Below, piece by piece: positions 1 through 11,286 of a stretch of 55,110 nt of DNA (position 1 is the first letter of the stretch; every line of letters starts with the position of its first letter). The stretch is from Scleroderma bovista (taxonomy: Eukaryota; Basidiomycota; Agaricomycetes; Boletales; Sclerodermataceae). Below the pieces are notes generated by a model. It saw nothing but the letters and a program-made list of their open reading frames with translations. It had not been told where the DNA came from and made no database searches. The DNA lies in NCBI GenBank assembly GCA_037178675.1, contig JAYMGJ010000191.1, forward strand, positions 1 through 55,110, read 5' to 3'. Position numbers and translations under genes: made by a program.

Positions 1-1290
1 CAACATAGCCAGTGCCTGGCTGCAATACATGCTCTCCTTAGACACGGTGTACATCAAGATGGCGCACACCACCACACCAAATCACAAGGCAGCCTTCACC
101 TGGCCTATGTAGCCTTCAATCCTGCTCAGAAATCCGAGCATAAGGACCTCACCAAGACAGGAATAGTTGAAGCATCGCTCAGTGATGTTTTTGATGCAGT
201 ATGTCTAACATTCATTGAATTGTGCACCTCACAGCTCACGCTCTGTGCTAGATTACTCTGCAAGACCGTTTAGACGGCGGAATATCCCTTCTCATCAGGT
301 GCCCTGGTACTGATCTACTTAGCAACCTTGCTGTCGACAAGCTCACAGTCGACCTCTACGTTACCCCATGCGAGCTCGTTTGAAATGAACGTGTAAGTGG
401 CGACACTGCCATGATCATCCAGGTGTTTTGTCAAGAATTTGCTCTTCCTCACCTGCAACGCTTTGCAGAACGGTGCAAAATTGAAACGGCCCAGCGTCCA
501 AAGTCCCGTCGTAAGTTCATACTTCAGTAGCACTAAGTTTTACTAATGTCAGTGCAGTGCTTGCAGAACCTATCACTCTCAAGGGTCCGAATTACCTTCC
601 TGTCTTAAGTCCTGTCAGCTCTCACCTTCAGTGCACGGCGCTCAGCGCAGAGGTGAGACGCAACATGGTGGATGATGAGCGGCACATATCTGCATCTGCT
701 GCAATCCGTGAGACTACAGTGCTCACTGCTAGTGCGAAGGCGGCTCCTCCCAGCACTCCCACCTCCGCTCGTCAACGTTCGACCTGCCAACGTTGCCCTG
801 CAGACATGTTTCTATACGGGGACAATATTAAATTTTCAGAACCATTTTCTGTTGTCATCCCTGCTGACTCACCAGTTTCCGACTCCCCTTTGATTAGCAT
901 GGGACCAAACATGGATGTTGTACTCGATCGCTTCAATCTTGGGGATGACATACTCCCTCGGTTGCATTTGTTGGTCAGTACGGTGCGCAGCAGCCACTGG
1001 GAGGCCATTCTGAGGAGTACACCGTGCGATTTGATTTGACTTATGAACAAGCATCCAATTTATCCAATGCACTGGTGTCTGATCTCAAAGGCACACCAGG
1101 ATTTTCCATTACAACGGTATTTTCTCTTTATCTCTGGATATCGCCAACCAGTTCTAACTGACATTGTAGAAACCGAAGTATCTGATCCTGAGCATGTTGC
1201 TCAAGATTTTGGTTATTGCGACCCTGTTGCACGTGCTTTATTTTATTTCTCATGTCAATCGATTAGCTTATTCCTGGCCTGCTTTGTTTG
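1..1290 (+). pseudogene. 3' part of an unrecognised, degenerate multi-exon gene
   Basis: Frame 1 is open from the window edge to a stop at 268-270 and reads like a real protein (for example SLHLAYVAFNPAQKSEHKDL). Further on, 423-510 (FALPHLQRFAERCKIETAQR) joins 558 onward across a clean intron, 511-557, with a GTAAGT donor, a TACTAAT branch site at 541-547 and a GTGCAG acceptor. The exon from 558 ends in a frameshift at a tandem GATTT duplication (1028-1032 and 1033-1037). Removing one copy would continue the frame as LTYEQASNLSNALVSDL. The join between 270 and 423 is not resolved. I do not recognise the family. The 5' end lies outside the window. Confidence 0.45.
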
Positions 1291-1379
1291 AATTAGTCTG
1301 TTTCTAGATCCTGAATATATGCTGTGTGTGTCTTAAATCTCGCCGTGCACTTGGGGGATAGACGAACGCTCTCCCCCAG

Positions 1380-3343
1380 ATGGTCTCGCAGGTTTTCCTT
1401 CCATCTAAGCCAGCTCCCCATCGCATTCAACCCAGAGCACGCCCCTGTACCAAGGTCGTTCTCAGTGCGGAGGCCTGCGCGACACTAAAATTAAATCAGC
1501 ACAAGAAGGCGGAACAGTTTAAAAAAGACTTGGATGTTGCGTGTAGGTCATTGAACAAGATCACAACAACTCTTGCTTCCAAACCCCACAAGAGTGTTCA
1601 GCGCGTCCAGAATGAGCTCACCCTTGGCCACGTGAAATTCCACTACAGGCATAACAAAGTCAGTGCTTGGAACACGTTCTGCTGGAAGAAATGGCACAAT
1701 GATTGCACAGCCAACGTATCAAACGAGAATGGTAGTTCCCCCCCTTTAATGAAATGACTATTAGTTAATAATATTGCAGTGGCCAGTGGCAGGAATATGC
1801 TACATGAATTAATCAAGGAGTATCGTGAGGAGTACCATGTGCTTTCAGAGGATGAGAAGGGGCACCTTGTTGAAGAATTTAATGAATTCAAAGTATCGAA
1901 GGCCATTGGGATTCGCACGACCATGAAATCGAAGATCAACGACATCACTTACACACTGAAAGCTGTGGAGAACGAAGTGAGCTTCCTTTCCTCTCACTGC
2001 CTTAGGTTTTATCACCTGAACTATTTTTTTAGCTCTTCAATCTCAGGTCTCGTACTGGCGTCGAAACTATTCTATTTGCATTGCACGGAACAACCAATCT
2101 TCCACTTCAAGGGATTGCCTTTGCAACTGACGGCATTGCTGACTTCATGGGCTCAGTTATGGGCATTGATTCACACAGTCTCATCAGTAAAATGGAAGGA
2201 TTTGCCATCCAGGGAATGAAAGGTAGTAGTTCCTTTTGCTGCAAATCACGTCTGATGTATCATCTACCAGGAGCGGTTGAAAACCATCAGCAACACATTT
2301 CTAACGTGCATTCTACTATACACGGCATCATCAACGACAAACTTAGTGAGTAATACTAATTATTTACATTTGAGCCACTTGACAAACAACTTTTAAAGAG
2401 GAAATCACCAGTGCACTGAATGCAAAAATGCAGTGGGCGCAATACTTCCGAAACATTGTCACTCCCTACCAGGTTGTCATAGAGGGGTGGCCAGATGATA
2501 TTCTGTTTGCAAACCTCAGTAACATTTCTAGCTCACTGCCTCAGCTCGAGACCTTGCTATGAAAGTGGGAGATGGGAACAATTTACTGGAAGGAGCTAAC
2601 AAATGATGAGTTTGAGGAGCTTCGACGAACAAGGAATGAGCAGTTGGAAAATGGTGAGATCCAGGAGCCCTCACGCTGCACACGCTCTGATAAGGGCAAA
2701 AAACGCACCCGAGGACATTTGTCTGAGGATCTTCCTCGTCGCAAGAAGTACAAGACTGCTGAAATTATTCATGATGAAGATGAGGATGGCCTGCACGAGA
2801 ACACCACATGCCAAGATGTCCAGGAACCAGAAGCTACTGCACAGACTAACACAGGTGCAGATACCAGTGGACAGACTGCCACGGGTGTAAATGCCAACCC
2901 TGCCACACAGCCTTCCATCACTACTAATCCTGCCATGGCAAGCACTATCAGCGCCCAGACTTCTGTGAGTACAAAGATGACTACTCTGGGTGCTGATTCT
3001 AAGCTTATATGCCATACAGTCTTCCATCACTAGCCCTGTCACCGCAAATCCCATCAGTGCGCCAACTTCTGTGGGCGCAGAAACTGACACGCAGACTGCC
3101 ACAGGTACAAACACCAGTGATGCAGTACAGGGTTCCGACATCACCAGCCATGCAGATGCTGCACAGAGCACCTCGGGTGCAAATCCCAGCACCACCACTC
3201 CTGCCATAAGCAGTGCCATTGATGTTAATTCTATGGCAGATGCTGCTGTAGAAGACAGGCTGGCTAATAATACCTCCGATGTTTTGGATGACTTCATGGA
3301 GTACATACACGCATTTGACAGTGCTGCCACAACTTTGTATTAG
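1380..3343 (+). pseudogene. Six-exon conserved-hypothetical gene with one premature TGA
   Basis: Exons 1380-1731, 1780-1976, 2033-2222, 2271-2345, 2399-2964 and 3020-3343 sum to 1704 nt and stay in one frame through five GT-AG introns of 48, 56, 48, 53 and 55 nt. The only fault is an in-frame TGA at 2560-2562 (codon 326, context LETLL*KWEMG), explainable as CGA>TGA. The product would be 567 codons. The N-terminal third is basic with a lysine-rich helix. The middle (HELIKEYREEYHVLSEDEKG, then SRTGVETILFALHGTTNLPL) has the look of HMG-like hypothetical proteins common in agaricomycetes. The C-terminal third is a low-complexity Thr/Ala/Ser tail with imperfect TATG/TGAD repeats after a basic KKRTRGHL patch. 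The start is the first ATG of the open frame. Function unknown. If the TGA is real the gene is a pseudogene of recent origin, because everything else is intact. Confidence 0.7.
2560..2562 (+). other. In-frame premature TGA
   Basis: Stop codon inside the fifth exon of the gene at 1380-3343. A single C>T change from CGA (Arg) explains it. The exon continues open for a further 400 nt and is followed by a frame-keeping intron. Confidence 0.75.
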
Positions 3344-4013
3344 GACCTTACCGAATACAGCAATATTTGACAGTCGTGCTGTAACCTCATTACCATAATT
3401 GTGGCTAAGAAATGCTTTGGTGGGTCATGATGTGAACAAGTAAAACATACCAAGGAGGTGCACAAATATTTATATAACACTGGGGCAAGTGCAAATGAAA
3501 GATTGAGTCAATGTGTTGATGGGCCACAAGTGCTGCATGGACTGGTGTGGTTGCGAGTAGACACTGAGCATCAATATGGAAGAAGAAAAATATGGCAGTA
3601 TGTACAGATACATTGATGGGTGGTGTTGTGGGACATTGAAGCACAGTTAAAACAGGTGAGTGAAGAGAGTATGAGACACTGCAGTTAAATGCTAAAGGTA
3701 CATACCTTGTGAAGGGTGTCAAGTCCGAAGGTGGCATCATCAACAGCAGCAGAATTGCTGGAATGGCACTGGCGGCAGTAGAGGTATTGAAAAATGGAGA
3801 GCAAGGGTCAGGAACATTGGAAACGACATCAACAGAGGTACATACCTCGTAAAGAGTGTTGAGACATCATCAACGGTGAGAGAATTGCTGGAACGGCGAG
3901 ATCAGAGCGTTAGGACCGTTGGAAATGACACTGAGGTTACGTACCTTGTATAGAGCGTCAAGAGTGGCAGTGGCATTATCGAGGCTGGAGAATTGCTGGA
4001 GCGGCATTGGCAG

Positions 4014-6071
4014 TGTGAGTCAAAGTGTGGATTTGGGTCGGAGTAATAACCCAAACACAACACCAACAAAGGATCCACAGTGTCCAGAGAGGATGTGCTG
4101 AGGAGGGGGGAAGGAGATCTACACCAACAGGGTGATGCAGACAGTGATGCAGGATACTCCTGGGGTACAGGAGTAATAGAAGACGAAGGGGATAGAGGTC
4201 TGGACTCTTCCTAAAGCCTAGGAAGTGTCAAAGCGGGGATTGGGTTGACTGAGGCTGAAACAGCGATACTACACCTAGAGATTGGTGCAGCAAGGGGACA
4301 AGGGGGCTCCTGATGTCCAGAAGCAATGAGAGATGAAGGATTGACTGGCTAGACTCCGCTTGAGCCTGGAGAAATACTTGGACTTGAATAGATTGAATAA
4401 AACTTGAATATCAGAGTCTTTAGACCTTCACTGAAGCCTACAAGACTCAAAGAGCTGAGGGGATACTGACTGAGAGAGTCTGAGAGAGGGATAATTTCGT
4501 GCAATTGGGTCTTTTCACTGGGCTGAGCCCAGGGGTTTAAATACATGGGGGGGGCACAGCATTACAGTACAAAAAGAGAAGGAAGTAAGCAGAATTTGTC
4601 AAGGATTGGTAAGAGCTTTGTAAGGGGTTTGTAAGCGATCAGTAAGCAAGGGATAAGCAGGAATGAGTAAGCATAGGAAGCATGAATAAGCTGCTGAGTA
4701 AAGGAATGAGTAAGCTGCATGACAAGATTGATTGGTAAGGGAGTGAGTCATCAGCTGAGTAATATACCAAAAATGCGAAAGGGATAGAGTAATACTGATG
4801 ACAAGAGAGCATCAGTAAGCAAGGGATGAGTCACTGCACAGCAGAAGGAGTCATTGATGCACAGCCTAAGAAGTTTGATGGGGGGCTGTGTACCATCAGG
4901 AATTTGATGGGACAACAATGGGGAAGATCTGAGATAAACAGGGGGATTGATCCGAGACAAAACAGCCACAAGAAGGGTACCAGGGGTCCAGAGGTCTTTT
5001 TGGGGGGTCAGCATACACCAAGGTATAGTGCATGTGTTCTAGCACCACTGAAGCGCAACCATGGGCTCCCTTGACAAGCTCTCTTCTGGGAAAGAACAAG
5101 AGAGGGTTCTTCTTCCTAATAGCACTATAAAGTGGGGGAATAACTGTCATGGTGCTGGGGGACATCGTCTGAAAGTAGGGAAGCGGATAGAGTATTGAAT
5201 TCGACGCATCCAGGGAAGCGAGACGAACAACAGAGGAAGATGGACATGGCAAGTATCTGGGAGGAAGGAACCATAGGCTGAGGGCTCAGGGGACACAGAG
5301 ACGACCAGAGAAGACTTCTCAAGCTTGACAATAGACCTAAGATGACCAAAGTACGTCCTTGACACTGGACTGACAAGGAGAATGCGCTGACCGAGAACGA
5401 GAGGGACTGAGGGAGCAGGCTGGGAAGATATGTGCCAGGCAGTGCACAGGAACTCTGGGAGAGGCTGTCCTAAGAGCAGGACATAGTGGAGATTTGCAGC
5501 AATAGCGGAGAAATGATCCAGAGAAAATACAGACTCCATAGTGAGCGATGAAGTGAACGTCTTGATTGCAGGGGGAATATCTCCGTGGGAAATAAACAGA
5601 TTTGCATCGGAACTTGACAGGCAGATAGACCACATTCTAGGCTCTCTGACGGTATAGTCACGTGCCTGATAGCTTCAGAAACGATGGAGCTATTCAAAAT
5701 ATCGGAATGCCAGCACTGGGCGCCTAAAAATGACATTTGGGCACTAAAAATCATTTCTTCTCTTTCTCCTTCATTTCTCCATCAATTCTTTGGCTTCTTT
5801 GATCATTCTGGTATGGGAGTTGGACTGCAGATGTGTGCATTCCTTTCTCATACCACAATTGATGTTATTCCTTCAGTTTCTTCTGCTTCTTGGCGGTCCT
5901 CATGCGATAGATGACTGTCTGCATTGGCATTCATCTCTCGCATCATGATAGTCTTCTTGTGTGATAGATGGCTATGATGAGGGTCCATCGTGCTTATCCT
6001 TCGCATAAGGATCATTTGATATAGGCGTTATCTTCCATGTTCACTGTACCAAACCTGTTTGGTGCGTGACA
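4014..6071 (-). mobile_element. Solo LTR, family A copy 1
   Basis: Bounded by TG...CA (plus strand TGTGAGTCAAAG to GTGCGTGACA) and by a 4-bp GCAG duplication at 4010-4013 and 6072-6075. It lies inside the repeated-unit locus. Nearly identical to 23482-25568 in the opposite orientation, except for a deletion of about 37 bp near 4073. A TATTTAAA box and a gag-free, pol-free interior make it a long LTR rather than a full element. It contains a 162-codon open frame on the minus strand (5147-5635). Confidence 0.8.
5147..5635 (-). CDS. 162-codon ORF inside LTR family A (copy 1)
   Basis: Starts MWSICLSSSDANLFISHGDI. The same protein is encoded in LTR copy A2 (23918-24406), and a homologous 165-codon frame (MEPRLWSICLSSSDVNLFIS) lies in all three family B LTRs. 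A and B align with no gap over about 150 codons. No known domain, signal peptide or clear membrane helix is seen. Whether it is translated is unknown. By a hand count, A/B codon differences are mostly amino-acid changing, so selection on the protein is not demonstrated. Confidence 0.4.
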   Translation of the reverse strand: MWSICLSSSDANLFISHGDIPPAIKTFTSSLTMESVFSLDHFSAIAANLHYVLLLGQPLPEFLCTAWHISSQPAPSVPLVLGQRILLVSPVSRTYFGHLRSIVKLEKSSLVVSVSPEPSAYGSFLPDTCHVHLPLLFVSLPWMRRIQYSIRFPTFRRCPPAP

Positions 6072-7140
6072 GCAGTGCTGAAGATGGTGAAAAGTGAGGG
6101 GAAAGCATTAGTGACATTTAAAAATGATGCCAAGGGTGGTACATACATTGTATAGAGCGCTGAAGCCAGTGACGTCATTGTTGATGGCGAAGGGGCCATT
6201 GAAAATGACATTGAGCAGCAGTGGCATTATCAACGGCTGGAGAGTTTCTGGAGCAGCATTGGCAGTGCTAAAGACAGTGAAAATGGGGGAAATCATTAAT
6301 GACGTTTAAAAACGATGCTGAGGGCTGTACATACATTGTACAGAGTGTTGAGGCCAGCAAGGCTGTTGTTGGCGGTGAAGGGGCCATTGAAAATGGCCTT
6401 GAGCGGCAGTGGCATTGTTGACAGCTGGAGAGTTGCTGGAGTGGCATTGGTAGCACTAGAGATGGTAAAAACCAGAGGAGAAGCATTAATGACATTAAAA
6501 AAAATACACCGAGAGTGGGACGTATGCGCTGAGGGCAGCAAAGTTGTTCAGTGTTGTCAGTGATGAGGCTGTTGAAAGCGGTTGAGCAGCAGTGACACAG
6601 TTGACAGCTGGAGAGAAGAAAGTGTTAATGACGTGAAAAACAACATCAAGGGCGGTACATAGTGTTAATGGCGTTGAAAAACAACATCGAGAGCAGTACG
6701 TATGTTGTACAGAGCATTGAGACTGGCGAGGTTGTTGTTGAAGGCGACGTGGCCGTTGAAAAGGGCGTTGAGTGACAGTGGCATTGTTGATTGCTGGAGA
6801 GTTGCTGGAACAGCGTTGGCAGCGCTAGAGACGTTGAAAAACGAGGAGAAAAGCATTAATGACATTGGAAAACAATGTTGATGGCGACGGAACCGTGAAA
6901 ATGACTTCGGCAGCACTGGCGATATTGAGGGAAGCGTCCTGTGGGCTAGTGTTTCAAACAAGGGGCAGGGGGCATGGAGAACAGTGGGCATGACGGCAAC
7001 ACCAGGTGATGGAGCGGTGAGGACGTTGTTGGTGGCATTAGACGTTGACGGTAGCGTACCATTGGCTAGCGTCGTTCGGGGATGTGCAGGAGAATGGAGA
7101 ACAGCGAGCATGACAGTGGCATGCACCCTTAGATGGCAGC

Positions 7141-8596
7141 AGCAATGACAATGACAACAAAGAGGCAGAGGGAACAGGGACGTGGGAAGAGGGCAGGCGC
7201 AGTGTCGAGTCAGTGTATTAGTAAGCTGAGCTAATCAGCACGGCGGCAGCGGACGTGGGAAGAGGGCGGGAATGCTGGCGGCATTATGGAGTGAGTGGAT
7301 TAGTAAGCTGGGCTACTCAGCGCAGCGGCCCGCCACCTATACCTCAGGTCTACTAGATTTTTACAAGGTAGAACAGTATTTGGTGCAATATTTATTGCTG
7401 ATGTTGGGACAAACCAGCAACAGAGCCAAATTTTACATTACAATATTGTTTTGGTACATGCTTAATAAGGCTCGCAAATCGGGAGTAGTAGGTGGTTACT
7501 AGTTAGTAGGTCACAGGGTGTCACTTATGTGTCATGGTGGCTGCATAGAGGTTGAAAATTGCAGTCCAATGGTATCTAGATCACCCTATTTCCTTTTTTG
7601 GAGTAGTGGCTGTGTTTCACCAAATAAGGTCCATCACCCCCTATGGTATAGGGGCTTCCTTCTAATTTAGGTGTGGCTGTGTTCTATACTTCTGAAAATT
7701 TTCAAGTCAACAGCTGAGTGCTGCTGAAAGTGCTGAAGTGCTGCAAATCTGATTATCCCTACTAACTAGTAATGTTGACAGGGGTGTGACCACATTACTA
7801 GTTAGTAGGTCACAGGGTGTCACTTAGGTGGGTGGTGGTGGTGGATATGAATATTCAAGGTGGGATGGCTGTGGGCTGCATGCACATTGTGCAATCACCA
7901 AGTCACTGCTAGGGCTTGTAGCCCCATTATTCCAGGCCTTTCTGTGCCTGCCCTGAATTCATTGTGAGAGGCAACGTCATCAGCCCATCCAGTTCAAGCT
8001 CTGCTGTAACACATCTTTTCCTCCTACATCTTTTCCTCCTTCATTGTTCTCCTGTGCCAGCTTCATCTTTCCTTCGCCCACCCATGCTCACCACTTCCTT
8101 CCTCCCAGTGGATGTTCATTTTCCCTCTCTCCTATGCACCAACACTCTTTTCTCCATTTGCACTCCCAGCATTTCAGGTTAGAGATCTATACTATCTTCC
8201 TTGGATTACATTCCCTGATCCGCGAGATGCAGACACCTCAACAATTGACAACAAATGTTGGTCATCACTTGGAAAACATGCATATTTACTTACTCATTGT
8301 CTTGCAACAAGCTTTACAGTTCCTCCATCGCCTGCATCTCTTCAACTGTGTATCATATACTCCCACTGGATCACCTGTTAATCTTTTAATACCTGTTATA
8401 TCTGATACCATAATATATGGGTTTTACTGCATGGAAGGACTGTGTGATTGCTGGCCAGAGATTGGCATACTCGCTGGGACTCGGTCACAACGAACCTTGT
8501 GATCCCTGACATTTGCTAAAGTGACCATAAATGGCATGATGACTATGCACAGCACCTTGTCATGTTGTAAATAGCTCAACAAAACCCCGACATATC
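7141..8596. other. Intergenic stretch with no convincing gene
   Basis: Apart from the MITE-like structure at 7509-7791 I see no supported gene here. Short frames around 8044-8502 (for example MQTPQQLTTNVGHHLENMHI) could be a leading exon of the FunK1 gene that follows, but no splice-compatible link was found. Confidence 0.4.
7496..7826. repeat. MITE-like element with GGTCACA ends and 32-bp direct repeats
   Basis: A 283-bp piece, 7509-7791, begins GGTCACAGGGTGTCA and ends TGACAGGGGTGTGACC, so its ends are imperfectly inverted. A 32-bp sequence starting TTACTAGTTAGTA recurs exactly at 7496-7527 and 7795-7826, and its first 13 bp occur inverted at 7760-7772. This fits a small non-autonomous DNA element, or two nested or tandem truncated copies. 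Superfamily not assigned. Confidence 0.5.
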
Positions 8597-9488
8597 ATGA
8601 GACATTTCACGTTGGGATCTCGGATCCCTCAATCCACACCACCACACATCCCCTCATCTTCATCTACCTACCCTAGCCATCCAATCTGCGACAACATGAA
8701 CCACACTCTCTCTGAGGATCATGCCAACCCGGATGTTAATTCTCTTTCTCTTTGCGATAGGATGGCCACAGCCAGCCACCTGGCCAGAGGAAGTATTCCC
8801 ATCAAACTGAAGAGCCACACCAAGAGGCTCTTCTCCACATACTCCCACTTTCATCACCCCCTATTGATGTCCATTGGGCAAGATCTTGGAAAATCTATGG
8901 TTGGACCCATGCCTGTCCAGCAGTTCCTTGATGCATTCCTCCCCATAACTTGTATTTATGGCCATCATTGATCTTCACATCAATTCAAGAAGGGCACTTT
9001 CCAAACGACCATTGATACTACGGACGAGTTGAAGATGTACAGTCCCTTTGTGAGTGAGGCTACTGCATCAACACTCAGTACTCAATGTTCCTGCGCCAGA
9101 TTGAGTTCATGGGTCAATTTGCCCCACAGCTCATTCTTTTGGATACTCACTGTCAAGGAGATGCAGAAAATGGGTATACCTTTCAGACCAAGCCTGACAT
9201 CTCCATTTATCACAGGTTGCTTGGTGACAATGTCCCCACAGGCTGTGACTCATCATTGATTGATATGCACGTTGAGTTCAAACTATACGATTGGGATGAC
9301 CCTTTCATCTGCCCTCCTTGCGGTTGCCATGACACCGCCTTCATCTCTACAAAACCCAACGAGACCAACACCCTGGGCCAGATTGGGGCTTATGCAGCAG
9401 CGCAGCTTGCCTCGCAATTTTGTATGCATTGTTTCTCTGTGTACATCATCCATGATGCCACCCGCATCATTCAGTGGGAAAGGGATGG
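8597..9488 (+). pseudogene. FunK1-type protein kinase pseudogene, 5' part
   Basis: The frame reads into PMPVQQFLDAFLPIT, GTFQTTIDTTDELKMYSPF, an intron 9050-9099 (50 nt), IEFMGQFAPQLILLDTH, TFQTKPDISIYHRL, LIDMHVEFKLYDWDDPF and GQIGAYAAAQLASQFCMHCF, ending IIQWERDGV. This order is the N-terminal half of the FunK1 fungal-specific kinase family of multicellular basidiomycetes. The in-frame TGA at 8969-8971 (HH*SSHQ) is consistent with CGA>TGA. A plausible start is the ATG of MSIGQDLGKSMVG near 8870. The open frame from 8597 is longer, but its N-terminus is low complexity. The reading frame is broken at 9489 by a solo LTR and resumes at 11987 (DGVIVMEPIYYN). Confidence 0.8.
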
Positions 9489-10277
9489 TGTCAAGACCGG
9501 TTCTCCTCAACGATCTTACTAGGAGGTCCAGAGGTGCAGGGAACTAATGAGGAGGTAAGTCCAGACACTAGTAGGTGCTAGTTAGTGTGGAGAGTCAAGT
9601 CCGGGTCAAAAGAATGAAGTCCGGGCACTAGAGAAGCACAGGGAGTAAGTCTGGGTTTTTGCAGAGTAAGTCCGGACTGCGGGAAAGTGGTCCGGAGTTG
9701 AGTGCAGCTTGTCTGGAGCGAAGGACATCTCAGAGGTGGGATAAGTCCTGAGAGGTCTAGCGTTGAGTCTGGGACAGAGGTGGCTTTTGCCCTTGTGCGA
9801 GTAGGAGACTTGCTAGGATCGGACATAGGACTAAGGGGATGAGATAGGACGATGGCCGGAGTTGGCCAGAGTTCAGGTGAACAGATGGATTAGGAGAGCA
9901 TAGTGGGTAGTACAGAGTGGGGAGTATCTTAGTTGAGATTTGATCTAAGGAAACTACTAGGCCGGAGTATAGTAGTTTATATAGTAAATGAGAACTAGGG
10001 TGAGTATATATGGTGACAAGTAAACACCTTAGTTGGGACAAGGGATGGAGCAGAAATGGACAGGAAAATAAAGCAGGTACAGGAAAATAAACTGGAGCGG
10101 GAGCAGACACGGGGAACTAGGATTACAGGGATGACAGAGCAGATGCAGGGACAAGTGAAGTAAAGGGAACTAGGTCGGAAGAGGACAGGTAAGGGTTGGA
10201 GGTGGACTTAACTAATGTTAAGTCCGGAGCGATGACCAGGACCGGAGGAAGTGGAACCAGAGGAAGTGCACGACCGG

Positions 10278-10550
10278 TGAAAAGACAACAATGTGTTTGG
10301 GTGGCTGCTCCCTCAGATGAGGTGCATTCGACCCAGGGACTTCTGGAGGTCTGGCAAGGCTCCCAAGGACTAAGGAGACTAAGAAACCAGAGAGTGGAAG
10401 GGTGGTTCAGTCACTCCAAGACTGAGCTCAAAGATATACACTGAAGAGAAGGATATTGCTTAGTAAGCTAAGTACAAGCCTACATAGCTAAGGTAAGAGT
10501 CCAGTATCAGTACTACCAATTCTACACCTAGAGACAGGACTGTCTCTACA
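10278..10550. mobile_element. Small solo-LTR-like insertion D, copy 1
   Basis: 273 bp, TGAAAAGACAAC to GACTGTCTCTACA, with TG...CA ends. CCGG precedes it (10274-10277) and CCAG follows (10551-10554), so a 4-bp CCGG duplication with one G>A change fits. A second copy lies 36 bp downstream. Confidence 0.6.
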
Positions 10551-10586
10551 CCAGAGGAAGTGGGACCGGAGGAAGTGCACGACCGG

Positions 10587-10868
10587 TGAAAAGATAACAA
10601 TGTGTTTGGGTGGCTGCTCCCTCAGATGAGGTGCATTCAACCCAGGGACTTCTGGAGGTCTGGCAAGGCTCCCAAGGACTAAGGAGACTAAGAAACTAGA
10701 GAGTGGAAGGGTGGTTCAGTCACTCCAAGACTGAGCTCAAAGATATACACTGAAGAGAAGGATCATTTTTTTTTTTTTAGTAAGCTAAGTACAAGCCTAC
10801 ATAGCTAAGGTAAGAGTCCAGTATCAGTACTACCAATCTACACACCCAGAGACAGGACTGTCTCTACA
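10587..10868. mobile_element. Small solo-LTR-like insertion D, copy 2
   Basis: 282 bp, same ends as copy 1, flanked by CCGG on both sides (10583-10586 and 10869-10872). It is very similar to copy 1 apart from a short T-run insertion near 10767. The two copies, together with the GGAAGTGCACGACCGG repeat between them, look like a tandem duplication of one insertion by the surrounding minisatellite. Confidence 0.6.
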
Positions 10869-11062
10869 CCGGAGGAAGTGCAAGAGTGGAGGGAGTGTAC
10901 GAGCGGAGGGAGTGTACGAGCGGAGGGAGTGTACGAGCGGAGGGAGTGTACGAGCGGAGGGAGTGTACGAGCGGAGGGAGTGTACAGCTGGAGGAAGGGT
11001 GGAGTAGCTGGAGGAAGGGTGGAGTAGCTGGAGGAAGGGCGGAGTAGCTGGAGGAAGGTCTG
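10869..11062. repeat. 17-bp minisatellite inside LTR family C
   Basis: Tandem units of the type GAGCGGAGGGAGTGTAC (17 bp), followed by GTAGCTGGAGGAAGGGCG-like units. The same minisatellite, with different copy number and units, is in the other C copies (17880-18055 and 21090-21235). Frames translated from it are not proteins. Confidence 0.8.
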
Positions 11063-11286
11063 GAGTTGGACATGGAAATGTCCAAGGCCATTGGTGGACC
11101 TATCAGGGGAAGCGGAGTGGAACAGGAGCAGACCTGAGCCAGAGTTGGATGTACCAGCTGGAGTTGGGCTAGGTTGCAGACCAGACAAAGGGAGTGGCTG
11201 AGGTACAGGTCTGACATGGAGGAGTTAGACCGCAAATCTGTCTAGAGGGAGACAGGGGTTAGTCCTGAGGTGGAGATGGACGTAGT

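Larger units (their letters stand above)
3690..7130 (-). pseudogene. Locus of tandemly repeated exon/intron units
   Basis: On the minus strand a unit of roughly 185-190 bp recurs. It holds an exon-like piece ending in LYN or LYK (for example FNGPFAINNDVTGFSALYN and FNGPFTANNSLAGLNTLYN), a GTATGTAC or GTACGTA donor, an ATTAAT-like branch site, a pyrimidine tract and AG. Donors sit at about 6146, 6334 and 6703 (the last changed to ATACGT) on one side of the LTR at 4014-6071, and at about 3944, 3845 and 3705 on the other, where the units are shorter. The sequence runs CACTGCCAATG on both sides, so the LTR entered one unit. At 6900-7130 the frame is a longer Ser/Thr/Pro-rich stretch. Exon phases are not all compatible with a clean reading frame, so I treat it as a decayed gene or a transcribed repeat. 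I do not recognise the protein. Confidence 0.45.

Noticed and set aside
315..533. Minus-strand 72-residue frame
   Set aside because: Antisense shadow of an exon (423-510) that has a proper intron and continues in frame on the plus strand.
9085..9160. Start of a separate gene at MFLRQIEFMGQ
   Set aside because: The FunK1 frame reads from SPF directly to IEFMGQ across the 50-nt intron 9050-9099, so this ATG lies in the intron.
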